Positions 1-7,637 of a stretch of 20,435 bases of DNA are shown here, piece by piece (the stretch's first letter is position 1; the number at the start of each line of letters is the position of its first letter). Origin of the DNA: CAUPWF01 sp964369755 (GTDB lineage Bacteria; Bacillota; Clostridia; Lachnospirales; Lachnospiraceae); assembly GCA_964369755.1 (NCBI GenBank), contig CAYJFY010000045.1, positions 1 through 20,435 on the forward strand. Direction: 5' to 3'. Made by a program: the position numbers and the translations under genes. The notes beneath the pieces are model-generated. The model worked only from the letters and a program-made list of their open reading frames with translations. It did no database searches and had not been told where the DNA came from.

Positions 1-2
1 AT

Positions 3-1019
3 GTAAGCCAAAAGATATTCTTTAAGAACCCTGAACGATTCGCAGATTTTTGTAATGCCGTACTTTATGATGGAGAGCGACGCATTTTGGAATCGGAGGT
101 TCACCCACTCGATTCTGATGTATCGGGAGTCATTCGAGGGAGTTATGGGGAGGAATCACTGGAGCGGAGGCGCGATGTCTTGAGTCAAGTAGAAGGTAGA
201 GGAAATATCTTGATTGTAGGGATAGAGAACCAATCCCATATTCATTACGCGATGCCTCTTCGCACCATAACCTATGATGTACTAGGCTATATCGACGAAG
301 CAAAAGCAATCGAAAGGCAGCGTAGAGCACAGCGGAAAGAAACTGGAATTCAAGAGACAAGCAACGAATTTTTATCAGGTTTCGGAAAAGATGACAGTTT
401 AACCCCGATCATTACAATCATTCTCTATTATGGAGAAAAACCTTGGGATGGTCCAATGAGCTTCCATGAGATGTTAGGTGGGGTGCCAGAGGAGTTTAGG
501 GAATATATTCCCAACTGTCGATTAAAGATCGTGGAATTGAGCAGTGATAAGAGGTATGAGTTTCACAACGAGGAACTGAAACTGCTATTTGATATCGCAC
601 GAGTGTTTTTGCAAGGGGATAAAACAGCACTAGAACAATATGAAGAGATAGCAATTGATTCTGAGCTTGCGGACATTCTAGGAACAATAATAAAATCAAA
701 ATTTATAATACAACAAAGTGAAACGAAGGGAGAGGTAAAGATGTGTACAATGCTTGATGAAATGGAACGAGAAGCCGAGGCGAGAGGTGAAGCTTGCGGG
801 GAAGCTCGCGGTGAAGCTCGCGGGGAAGCTCGCGGTGAAATTCGACTAGTTTACAAGAAACTTCAAAAAAATAAATCAACAGCAGTTATTGCCGATGAGC
901 TCGAGGAGGATTTAGCAGTTATAGAGATGATGATAGCCATCATTCAAAAACATGCACCAGATTATGATATCAATGCAATTACAAAGGAGTATCAAGAGAG
1001 TTTCAATCCTCACAACTAG
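3..1019 (+). CDS. Rpn-family PD-(D/E)XK nuclease/transposase-like protein, 5' partial
   Basis: The frame is open from the first in-frame codon at position 3, so the true start lies outside the window. The upstream residues (FFKNPERFADFCNAVLYDG) match the usual N-terminus of Rpn/PDDEXK transposase-like proteins, so a TTG at 87 would be only an artificial start. Visible nuclease-type motifs are RRRDV followed by VGIENQ, an E-x-Q core typical of the family, then MPLRTITYDVLGY. Rpn proteins are DNA endonucleases linked to RecA-independent recombination and, in some cases, phage defence; which role applies here is unknown. The C-terminal third is charged and contains short GEAR repeats, then a helical tail ending at residue N. 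It converges with the surface operon and shares the hairpin at 1050-1080. The family call is good; the biological role is not determined. Confidence 0.8.
   Translation, partial: VSQKIFFKNPERFADFCNAVLYDGERRILESEVHPLDSDVSGVIRGSYGEESLERRRDVLSQVEGRGNILIVGIENQSHIHYAMPLRTITYDVLGYIDEAKAIERQRRAQRKETGIQETSNEFLSGFGKDDSLTPIITIILYYGEKPWDGPMSFHEMLGGVPEEFREYIPNCRLKIVELSSDKRYEFHNEELKLLFDIARVFLQGDKTALEQYEEIAIDSELADILGTIIKSKFIIQQSETKGEVKMCTMLDEMEREAEARGEACGEARGEARGEARGEIRLVYKKLQKNKSTAVIADELEEDLAVIEMMIAIIQKHAPDYDINAITKEYQESFNPHN
783..842 (+). repeat. Five tandem 12-bp units encoding GEAR-type repeats
   Basis: Units of 12 bp with the pattern cgcggNgaagct run head to tail inside the nuclease gene, at 783-794, 795-806, 807-818, 819-830 and a degenerate 831-842. 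They encode RGEA/CGEA/RGEA/RGEA/RGEI. The unit length is a multiple of three, so copy-number change by slippage would lengthen or shorten the linker without breaking the frame. Similar short charged repeats are common near the C-terminus of Rpn-like proteins. Confidence 0.8.
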
Positions 1020-1045
1020 ACCTGCTATCTCTATGTCCTATTACA

Positions 1046-1080
1046 CAAAAAGGGAGCCTAGCCAAACGCTAGACTCTCTT
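1046..1080 (-). terminator. Rho-independent terminator of the surface operon
   Basis: A stem pairs 1050-1056 with 1074-1080 and 1058-1062 with 1068-1072, with one internal mismatch (1057/1073), one G-T wobble and a five-base loop. Read on the minus strand it is followed by TTTTTGTG, a good U-tract for the operon ending at 1094. On plus the tail is only CATTTATAT, so termination of the nuclease gene is possible but weaker. Confidence 0.8.
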
Positions 1081-1093
1081 CATTTATATCATA

Positions 1094-2659
1094 TTATTTT
1101 GCTTTTTTCTTCTTGATTACTACTACAGTTCCCGCTCCAGCCAATAATGCTGCTGCTACGATTCCGATTACAAGTGGAAGTGTGTTTGCTGTCGCTTCTG
1201 CTCCGCTTGATAATGGAAGTTCACTGTCTTCAATCTCTGTTTCCGCTTGATCAGCTCCATCTGCTAATGGCACTTCTGCATCAGCGATATCTGTTGTCGC
1301 ATCATCCGCAGCATCCGCTCCATCTGCTAGTGGTGGTGTTGCATCAGCGATATCTGTTGTGTCAGCTGGCGCTGCCGGTGTTGCCGCTGGTGTCGCTGGT
1401 GCTGGTGTTGTTACTGTCTCTACTTCTGTTACAACATCTGGAATCGTTGTATAGATGAAGTTGATTTCTGTTCCATTTGTATCGTTTACTACTGCACTTT
1501 GTGTTGCATCTTCAATTGTGTATCCTTCGATTGCCGGTGCATTCTCAAACACTTGCAATCCCAATTCCGTTGTCACAACTTTTTGTGTGAAAATGGAATT
1601 ACCAAAATCATCTAGGTAATTTACTACATAAGATGCCTCTGTGATGATTCTGTTGTATTGTGCGATTAGTTTCATATTCTCAACCACTGTCACATCTTTG
1701 CTTTCTCCTGTAGACCAACCTGCAAATGCATATCCATCTTCTGGGTCAACCATTGCTGCATACGCATCCAAGTTTATCGGATTGTTATATTCTACTATAA
1801 CATCTATACTTCCACGTCCATCAATTGTTCCATTTACCCCTGCCTTGAATGATACTTCGTAACTTGGTGTTGCCGCTGCCGCATCTACTACATTCGATGG
1901 AATCAACATCGCACAAGATACTACTAACAATCCTACGATAAATGAACTTGCGTTGTTCTTACGGTTTTTTTTCTTCAATGCTACTAATAATGTTCCCATA
2001 GCAACTGCCGCTGCAACTGCTAATCCCATGTATAGGAAGATTTGAGTCTGACTGTCATCACCTGTCTTAACCGAGTCTCCACCAGTCACTGTTTGAGTGA
2101 TTGTCTCAGTTACTGTTGGTGCTGGATCGATTGTTTCTACGCTGAATTGTAATTGAATATTTCCTACTTGGTCTTGGTACGAATTTTCTGTCGCGCCATC
2201 TAGGTGCAATGCAATTCGAACACTTGCAGATTCCCCTTGATTCAATGCATCTACTAAGATTTTATTATTTGCATTCATCAAGTCTGCTCCTGCAGAAATA
2301 TCTACTGTCTTCCCTACTACTGCCGAGAAGAATGGTGCGGTTTCATTGTTTCGATACATATCAAAATCGTAAACCGCGCTTCCATCACCGCTTGCCGCGA
2401 TGTTATCGAGTAAGGCTGCACTCATGTAAAAACGTAATTCCGAAGGATCGTCATTGGTTACTACAAAACTAACCTCTTTGGTCTCCCCTGGTAATAATCC
2501 TGTAAATCCTGTTCCTTGTAGATCTGTTACAAACTGTTCTGTATTGCCGTCAAACACGATTCCATTGGACGTGCTGCCTGTAGCCCCAACTGTCATAGCA
2601 GGTAGCAATGACATCGCTGTGACTGCTAGAACTGTAATTAATTTTTTCAATCTCATCAT
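1094..2659 (-). CDS. Composite cell-surface protein with internal sorting signal, InlB-like and MucBP-like domains
   Basis: 521 residues. Order: signal peptide 1-26; extracellular domain about 30-180; TE/TV-rich linker; VKTGD at 197-201 followed by a hydrophobic helix 206-227 and KKKNRKNN, which is a complete class B sortase-type C-terminal sorting signal but lies mid-protein; a second signal-like hydrophobic stretch 238-254 with VDA-A near 258-261; an InlB B-repeat-like domain about 266-336 (GYAFAGWS); a MucBP-like domain about 343-403 (YLDDFGN); a Pro/Ala linker; three I-x-D...PL acidic repeats at 435-486; and a C-terminal helix 494-515 ending KKKKAK. The start ATG follows AAGGGGGGG at 4 nt. 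It is last in an operon with a class B sortase and ends before a terminator. It looks like two surface proteins in one frame: real polyprotein, ancestral fusion, or one-base sequence error in the A8 run at 1965-1972. Domain calls are from motif reading; binding partner unknown. Confidence 0.8.
   Translation of the reverse strand: MMRLKKLITVLAVTAMSLLPAMTVGATGSTSNGIVFDGNTEQFVTDLQGTGFTGLLPGETKEVSFVVTNDDPSELRFYMSAALLDNIAASGDGSAVYDFDMYRNNETAPFFSAVVGKTVDISAGADLMNANNKILVDALNQGESASVRIALHLDGATENSYQDQVGNIQLQFSVETIDPAPTVTETITQTVTGGDSVKTGDDSQTQIFLYMGLAVAAAVAMGTLLVALKKKNRKNNASSFIVGLLVVSCAMLIPSNVVDAAAATPSYEVSFKAGVNGTIDGRGSIDVIVEYNNPINLDAYAAMVDPEDGYAFAGWSTGESKDVTVVENMKLIAQYNRIITEASYVVNYLDDFGNSIFTQKVVTTELGLQVFENAPAIEGYTIEDATQSAVVNDTNGTEINFIYTTIPDVVTEVETVTTPAPATPAATPAAPADTTDIADATPPLADGADAADDATTDIADAEVPLADGADQAETEIEDSELPLSSGAEATANTLPLVIGIVAAALLAGAGTVVVIKKKKAK
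1964..1972 (-). other. A8 homopolymer with A AAA AAC heptamer at the surface-protein junction
   Basis: On the minus strand the codons AAG AAA AAA AAC CGT span the junction between the internal sorting signal and the second signal-like segment. The heptamer A AAA AAC (1964-1970) is in the phase used by known -1 slippery sites. A -1 slip would read K K K K P and then stop at TAA, ending the first half as a normal sortase substrate. The same outcome would follow if the true sequence has nine A residues. No stimulatory pseudoknot or upstream Shine-Dalgarno element was established. Confidence 0.5.
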
Positions 2660-2670
2660 TGTGCCCCCCC

Positions 2671-3321
2671 TTATTGCTCTACGATTGCCGTAATATTGTT
2701 ATTTGCATCAAATGTTGCTACCATACCCCATTGTGCTAACATCGCTTCGTCTCCTGCAAGTGTTTGCACGGACTCGATGTTATAATCCATCTTAAACTGT
2801 AGGTTGGCGTATTTGTTGCTGTTCTCTGTCGGATTCGCCAGTACTGAGAATCCTTGTAGAAGTTCTGTTGTTGAATCTCCAACAGCTACTGGGTATTTAT
2901 AATATCCATACACATCTTCACCATCGCGAATAACAATCCAATCTTGCTCATTCAATGTAAATTCTACTCCAGATGTTTCCCCTGATCCTACGTCGAAGTA
3001 TTTCTCTTCATTTTGATACCAGCTAGCATTGAGGTGAATCATCATATAACTCTCTGTGCTTCCTGTGTTCTCTGCACCTACTGTCATCTCTACTACACTT
3101 CCTGGTGTCATTCCTAGGAATTCTCCTGTCGCCTCATCGTATACCCATGATGCTCCGCCTTCTGGAAGCTTCACTTCCTGTTTTGCACCTACACCAATAT
3201 TGGTTGTGGTTACTTGTTGGTCGATTGGGTTTGATGCTCCCCTAAATGCTGCGTAGGTACCACCCAAACCAAATACGACACCCATACTAAGTGCGATAAT
3301 TAATACTCTTCTCCATTTCAT
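2671..3321 (-). CDS. Exported protein with SipW-type signal peptide (TasA/camelysin-like or related)
   Basis: 216 residues. The N-terminus is MKWRR, a hydrophobic core (VLIIALSMGVVFGLG) and GGTYAAF, the pattern of substrates of the SipW-type signal peptidase such as TasA and relatives. The mature part is acidic, Asn/Thr/Ser-rich, predicted mostly beta, and contains an AENTGSTESYMMIHLNASW segment like the beta-sandwich core of that class. There is no C-terminal membrane anchor and no sorting motif, so it would be released or assemble into a surface layer or fibre. A strong ribosome site (AAGGAG, 9 nt before ATG) supports the start. It ends 11 bp before the composite surface protein and follows the sortase gene by 47 bp. 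No sipW gene is in the window. Exact family (M73, TasA or CPF_0494-like exported proteins) cannot be fixed by eye. Confidence 0.65.
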   Translation of the reverse strand: MKWRRVLIIALSMGVVFGLGGTYAAFRGASNPIDQQVTTTNIGVGAKQEVKLPEGGASWVYDEATGEFLGMTPGSVVEMTVGAENTGSTESYMMIHLNASWYQNEEKYFDVGSGETSGVEFTLNEQDWIVIRDGEDVYGYYKYPVAVGDSTTELLQGFSVLANPTENSNKYANLQFKMDYNIESVQTLAGDEAMLAQWGMVATFDANNNITAIVEQ

Positions 3322-3368
3322 AATTCTCTTCTCCTTCTCTATATGATAAACTATTTAATAATTACTTC

Positions 3369-4157
3369 CTACTTTACTACTTCTTTTTCTTCTATCAATA
3401 TACCTTGCACCACGAATCGATTTGCATCGGATACGGTACACGTGGATAATGTTACTAGCTGTGAATACTGGTCATATGGAACCCCCGTTTGATAAATCGA
3501 GTTCTCTGCCATCTCATCTAGGTGTGCTAGGAATGCTGCTTCATCTGCGAATTGTACCGTGTAGATGTCGGATGCATCTTTTACTGTTCTAGCACTTGCT
3601 ATCTGATATTTTTTCACCTTGCCATCTGGTGTATAGATGTAGAAGTAAGGATTTTCCTTATAAAACTCTTCTTCATCATATTCATCTAGGGAACCAAACA
3701 TGGAACCATTTCTCATGTTATGCCCGTAGAGGATTGCATGCATATCTGTAAATGTTGGCGAATTATACATATTCAGAAATACGGTTCCAAAATTGCTTTT
3801 TTCTCCTGTAAAATCTTCGTGTAGGTATTTATCGTTATCTTCTCCTGCTACAATCGGATAATCAATAATCTCCGGCTGATCAAACCGAATCCAAGCGACC
3901 ACTTCTGAGTTGATGGTTGCCAACTCTTCAAAGTCATAGACATATGTTTGGTACTCTTCTATCGTCTCGTCATTCGCTTCTGTTCGCTCTGCTTGTGCAA
4001 CTGACAGTATTTCTGCATAGGTTGCATCGCCTTTGGCATATTCATTGAATATTCCATATAATTGATATGCTGAGAACCCGAAGACCCCGATACATATGAG
4101 CAGTATCGGTATATACCAAAAGGACTTTTTCTTTTTTTCCTGTCCTTTATTTCCCAT
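3369..4157 (-). CDS. srtB: Class B sortase
   Basis: 262 residues. A short basic N-terminus is followed by one membrane helix (about 14-32), leaving the catalytic domain outside the cell. Visible catalytic motifs are YGHNMRNGSMFGSL with His146, TLSTC with Cys240, and NRFVV with Arg247, which together give the His-Cys-Arg triad. The TLSTC form, the GSMF motif after His and the length are typical of class B. Sortases cleave a sorting motif in surface proteins and join them to peptidoglycan or a pilin. The obvious candidate substrate in the same operon is the VKTGD motif in the composite surface protein. The gene starts 15 bp after the degenerate GGDEF-like gene with an AAGGAA ribosome site. Confidence 0.9.
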   Translation of the reverse strand: MGNKGQEKKKKSFWYIPILLICIGVFGFSAYQLYGIFNEYAKGDATYAEILSVAQAERTEANDETIEEYQTYVYDFEELATINSEVVAWIRFDQPEIIDYPIVAGEDNDKYLHEDFTGEKSNFGTVFLNMYNSPTFTDMHAILYGHNMRNGSMFGSLDEYDEEEFYKENPYFYIYTPDGKVKKYQIASARTVKDASDIYTVQFADEAAFLAHLDEMAENSIYQTGVPYDQYSQLVTLSTCTVSDANRFVVQGILIEEKEVVK

Positions 4158-4172
4158 TCTTTATTTCCTTCC

Positions 4173-4577
4173 TTAGTCGCTAATTAAACTAATACTATAT
4201 TCTAACGACAAGACATCCTTCCATTCTGGCTTTTGGCTTAACCTATATCCTATTCTCTGATTCAGAATCTTCAGAATATCTCCATCGCAATTTGGAAATA
4301 TCATAAGAAACTGTGATTCCGAATATCGACAAGCCACATCTTCTTCACGGAATGCTTCCACCAACATCTGCTCTACGCAGTCCATTGCTGCTTCCATGGG
4401 TACTTTATCTTCTAATGTGAGTGACATCAAAACAATATACCCTACAGAACCGTCTCTTCTTGAGCGGCGCTTCTGCAATTGATAAAACCGTTTGAACACC
4501 TCATAATTACAGACAAAGACTCCAAATGCATCCCCCAAGTTGAGGTCATCCGTTATCTTTACTACATTTTCTTTCAT
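4173..4577 (-). CDS. Stand-alone degenerate GGDEF-like domain protein
   Basis: 134 residues from the ATG at 4577, which follows GAGGG at 7 nt; an ATG 7 codons upstream has no clear ribosome site. The fold signature is YEVFKRFYQLQKRRSRRDGS, a central IVLMSLTL strand, and ACRYSESQFLMIFPNCDGD, where a diguanylate cyclase would have RxGGDEF. The G-G-D/E-E-F signature is absent, so cyclase activity is not expected. The same kind of degenerate module is known to me as the C-terminal part of Clostridia regulators with a bacterial transcriptional activator domain; here it stands alone, without receiver, DNA-binding or membrane parts. It is the first gene of the surface operon, so a regulatory or binding role is plausible but not shown. 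Confidence 0.6.
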   Translation of the reverse strand: MKENVVKITDDLNLGDAFGVFVCNYEVFKRFYQLQKRRSRRDGSVGYIVLMSLTLEDKVPMEAAMDCVEQMLVEAFREEDVACRYSESQFLMIFPNCDGDILKILNQRIGYRLSQKPEWKDVLSLEYSISLISD

Positions 4578-4815
4578 AGTTTTTCCCTCTATAATCATAC
4601 TATTTTACTTCTCATTTCATGCTATTACGCACTACTACCATAGTCATCATACAAAACAATTGTCACACGGCTGTCACTTGAAAATAGTTTTTTAGTAGTT
4701 TTTTAACATTTTTTCAATTTCTTTCTCTTTGTCTAACCAACGCTCGAAGATGTGTTTTATCAACTCCTCCACCAACTACTTCTAGACCACCTTTTGGCAG
4801 TCACGTGAATTTCCA
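4578..4815 (-). other. Long 5' leader of the surface operon with a possible short ORF
   Basis: The promoter at 4822-4850 would leave about 240 nt before the first gene. The leader holds an open stretch of 27 codons (4692-4775, minus) with content E-E-L-I-K-H-I-F-E-R-W-L-D-K-E, strongly helical, but with only TTG or GTG as start and no well-placed ribosome site. GTGACTGCC near 4800 and GTGACAGCC near 4670 are similar short repeats. No known riboswitch was recognised; in particular no c-di-GMP (GEMM) consensus was seen. Confidence 0.35.
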
Positions 4816-4821
4816 TACTGA

Positions 4822-4850
4822 ATTTTACCATATACGAAGGATTCATGCAA
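4822..4850 (-). promoter_or_regulatory. Sigma-A-type promoter of the surface operon
   Basis: Minus-strand TTGCAT (4845-4850), 17-nt spacer, TAAAAT (4822-4827) with a TGG extended -10. The -10 is strong and the -35 is partial. It is the best candidate upstream of the four-gene surface operon and lies just after the ppdK terminator. Confidence 0.6.
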
Positions 4851-4864
4851 GCTTATTATTAAAT

Positions 4865-4896
4865 AAAAGAAGCACCTCTTTCGAGGTGCTTCTTTT
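4865..4896 (-). terminator. Perfect 14-bp hairpin terminator after ppdK
   Basis: AAAAGAAGCACCTC (4865-4878) pairs perfectly with 4883-4896 around a four-base loop. The flanking A/T runs belong to the stem, so read on minus the stem ends in TTTT followed by ATTTAA. It lies 36 bp beyond the ppdK stop and separates ppdK from the surface operon promoter. Confidence 0.9.
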
Positions 4897-4931
4897 AAAG
4901 ATATATATTACTTGTTTATTTCATTTTTTAT

Positions 4932-7553
4932 TTACTTGTCGTTCAGTGCTGCTTGAGCTGCTGCTAATCTTGCGATTGGCACACGGAATGGTGAGCATGA
5001 TACGTAGTTCAAGCCAATCTTGTGACAGAATTCTACGGAACTTGGATCTCCTCCGTGCTCTCCACAGATACCAAGTTTTAATCCTGGCTTTGTTGCACGA
5101 CCTTTCTCTGCTGCCATCTGTACAAGTTGTCCAACACCTGTTTGGTCTAGTCTTGCAAATGGATCTGACTCGTAGATTTTTCCTGCATAGTATGCATCTA
5201 GGAATGAACCTGCATCGTCACGCGAGAATCCGAATGTCATCTGTGTCAAGTCGTTTGTTCCAAATGAGAAGAAGTCTGCTTCTTCTGCAACTGCGTCTGC
5301 TGTAAGGGCTGCTCTTGGAATCTCGATCATTGTTCCGATATGGTATTCGATATCTGAACCTTTTTCTTGTTTCACTTGCTCTGCAACTTCCACAACGAAT
5401 TCTTTTACGAATGCAAGCTCTTTCTTCTCGCCGATCAATGGAATCATGATCTCTGGCACGATGTCAAATCCTTTTTCTGCCTTCACTTCAATCGCTGCTT
5501 CTATAACTGCTCTTGTTTGCATCTTCGCAATCTCTGGATATGTTACTGCAAGACGGCATCCACGATGTCCCATCATTGGGTTGAACTCGTGTAGTGAATC
5601 GCATTTTGCTTGTACTTGCTCTGGTGTCAATCCCATATCTACTGCTAGGGCAGCGATGTCTTCTGGATTTGTAGGAACAAATTCATGAAGTGGTGGATCT
5701 AAGTAACGGATTGTCATTGGCTTTCCTTCTAACTCTTCGTACATTGCCTTGAAGTCAGATTTTTGGAATACAATTAGTTCTGCCAATGCTTCTTCTCTCG
5801 CTTCCACTGAATCCGAAAGAATCATCTTGCGAATCTTAGGGATTCTATCTTCTCCGAAGAACATATGCTCTGTACGGCAAAGTCCTACACCCTCTGCTCC
5901 TAGTTCAATCGCTTTCATTACGTCTTTTGGTGTATCTGCATTGGTACGAACGATCAATTTTCTATATTGATCTGCCCATCCCATGATACGTCCAAAGTTT
6001 CCATCTATTGAGGCTTCTACTGTTTTGATATCTCCATAGTAGATCTTTCCTGTTGTTCCATCAAGCGAGATATAATCTCCTTCGTTGATTGTCTTTCCAC
6101 CAAGCTCGAATACTTTCGCTTCTTCATCGATCTTGATTTCTCCACAACCACACACACAAGCAGTTCCCATACCACGTGCAACTACCGCTGCATGTGATGT
6201 CATACCACCACGAACTGTTAGGATACCTTGTGCTGCATCCATACCTTCGATATCTTCTGGTGATGTCTCAAGACGAACAAGGATAACTCTTTGTCCTGTC
6301 GCTGCTGCATTTTTCGCATCGTCTGCTGTAAAATACACTTTACCTGCTGCCGCACCTGGTGAAGCCGCAAGCGCCTCTCCTATTACTTCTCCCGCTTTCA
6401 ATGCAGCCACATCAAATGTTGGGTGAAGCAATTGATCCAATGATTTCGCTTCGATACGTGAGATTGCAACATCTGGTGTAATCATTCCTTCATCTACTAG
6501 ATCACAAGCGATCTGAAGAGCCGCTGGTGCAGTTCTCTTACCACTTCTAGTCTGTAGGAAGTATAATTTTCCTTCTTGAATCGTGAATTCCATATCTTGC
6601 ATATCTGCATAGTGATTCTCTAATTTCGATGCAATTTGCATAAATTGCTTATAGCACTCTGGCATGTCTTCTTCTAGTCTAGAGATTGGAAGTGGAGTAC
6701 GGATACCAGCAACAACGTCTTCCCCTTGTGCATTGATCAAATATTCTCCATAGATCTTTCTCTCTCCTGTAGATGGGTTACGTGTAAATGCAACACCTGT
6801 TCCAGATGTATCACCCATATTACCGAATACCATCGCTTGTACGTTAACCGCTGTTCCCCAGTTTCCTGGAATATCATTCATACGGCGATATACAATCGCA
6901 CGTGGGTTGTCCCAAGAACGGAATACCGCTTGAACTGCACCCATCAACTGCTCTTTTGGATCTTGTGGGAACTCTGCTCCCATTTTCTCAAAATAAATTC
7001 CTTTATATTTAGCTATTACTTCTTTCAAATCTTCCGCTGTAAGATCCGTGTCAAGTTTCGCACCTTTTTCTTCTTTAATCTCATCTAAGATTCCCTCAAA
7101 GAAAGTCTTACTCATTTCCATAACAACATCCGAATACATCTGAATAAATCTTCTGTACGAGTCGTATGCAAATCTCGGATTTCCTGTCTTTTGAGCAAAT
7201 CCTTCTACAGATACATCATTCAAACCTAAGTTCAGAATCGTATCCATCATACCCGGCATAGAAGCACGTGCTCCAGAACGAACCGAAACCAATAATGGGT
7301 TCTCTGTATCACCGAATTTCTTACCTTCAATTTCCTCCAAATCTTCAATCGCCTTAAAGATTTGTTCTTGTACCTCTGCTGTAACCTGCTTCCCAGACTC
7401 ATAATAATTCGAGCAAGCCTTCGTTGTAACTGTAAATCCTTGTGGAATTGGTAGTCCTAAATTTGTCATCTCTGCAAGGTTAGAACCTTTTCCCCCGAGA
7501 AGGTTCTTCATTGTAGCGTCACCTTCCTTGAATAAGTATACCCATTTTGCCAT
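4932..7553 (-). CDS. ppdK: Pyruvate, phosphate dikinase
   Basis: 873 residues, the normal length of bacterial PPDK. It interconverts pyruvate, ATP and phosphate with PEP, AMP and PPi in the cytoplasm, and in anaerobes often serves glycolysis with PPi. The N-terminal nucleotide-binding part begins LFKEGDATMKNLLGGKGSNLAEM. The swivelling phosphohistidine domain carries GGMTSHAAVVARGMG with the catalytic His near residue 455. The C-terminal PEP/pyruvate barrel ends with LGICGEHGGD, catalytic Cys near 830, and SCSPFRVPIARLAAAQ. No key residue appears lost. Start ATG follows TAGGAGG at 9 nt. It has its own promoter (7607-7635) and terminator (4865-4896), so it is probably monocistronic. The promoter abuts a REP-like palindrome. 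Confidence 0.98.
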   Translation of the reverse strand: MAKWVYLFKEGDATMKNLLGGKGSNLAEMTNLGLPIPQGFTVTTKACSNYYESGKQVTAEVQEQIFKAIEDLEEIEGKKFGDTENPLLVSVRSGARASMPGMMDTILNLGLNDVSVEGFAQKTGNPRFAYDSYRRFIQMYSDVVMEMSKTFFEGILDEIKEEKGAKLDTDLTAEDLKEVIAKYKGIYFEKMGAEFPQDPKEQLMGAVQAVFRSWDNPRAIVYRRMNDIPGNWGTAVNVQAMVFGNMGDTSGTGVAFTRNPSTGERKIYGEYLINAQGEDVVAGIRTPLPISRLEEDMPECYKQFMQIASKLENHYADMQDMEFTIQEGKLYFLQTRSGKRTAPAALQIACDLVDEGMITPDVAISRIEAKSLDQLLHPTFDVAALKAGEVIGEALAASPGAAAGKVYFTADDAKNAAATGQRVILVRLETSPEDIEGMDAAQGILTVRGGMTSHAAVVARGMGTACVCGCGEIKIDEEAKVFELGGKTINEGDYISLDGTTGKIYYGDIKTVEASIDGNFGRIMGWADQYRKLIVRTNADTPKDVMKAIELGAEGVGLCRTEHMFFGEDRIPKIRKMILSDSVEAREEALAELIVFQKSDFKAMYEELEGKPMTIRYLDPPLHEFVPTNPEDIAALAVDMGLTPEQVQAKCDSLHEFNPMMGHRGCRLAVTYPEIAKMQTRAVIEAAIEVKAEKGFDIVPEIMIPLIGEKKELAFVKEFVVEVAEQVKQEKGSDIEYHIGTMIEIPRAALTADAVAEEADFFSFGTNDLTQMTFGFSRDDAGSFLDAYYAGKIYESDPFARLDQTGVGQLVQMAAEKGRATKPGLKLGICGEHGGDPSSVEFCHKIGLNYVSCSPFRVPIARLAAAQAALNDK

Positions 7554-7606
7554 GTGGTTTATCCTCCTAAAATTTCCATAAAATTTGTGCTGGGCGGCAC
7601 TAGTAC

Positions 7607-7635
7607 ATTTTATCCTCTTTTTAGTGATACGTCAA
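7607..7635 (-). promoter_or_regulatory. ppdK promoter
   Basis: Minus-strand TTGACG (7630-7635), 17-nt spacer and TAAAAT (7607-7612), close to the sigma-A consensus and about 55 nt from the ppdK start. The -35 begins two bases from the end of the palindrome at 7638. Confidence 0.8.
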
Positions 7636-7637
7636 GT

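Noticed and set aside
87..89. TTG as the start of the Rpn-type gene
   Set aside because: Family N-terminal sequence continues in frame upstream to the window edge, so the gene is partial rather than starting here.
1147..1458. Plus-strand Leu-rich frame opposite the surface protein
   Set aside because: Mirror of the Ala/Thr/Pro-rich repeats of the real gene on minus.
4692..4775. 27-codon open stretch as a real small gene
   Set aside because: Coding-like content, but no well-placed ribosome site, only TTG/GTG starts, and no recognised family; kept only as a leader note.
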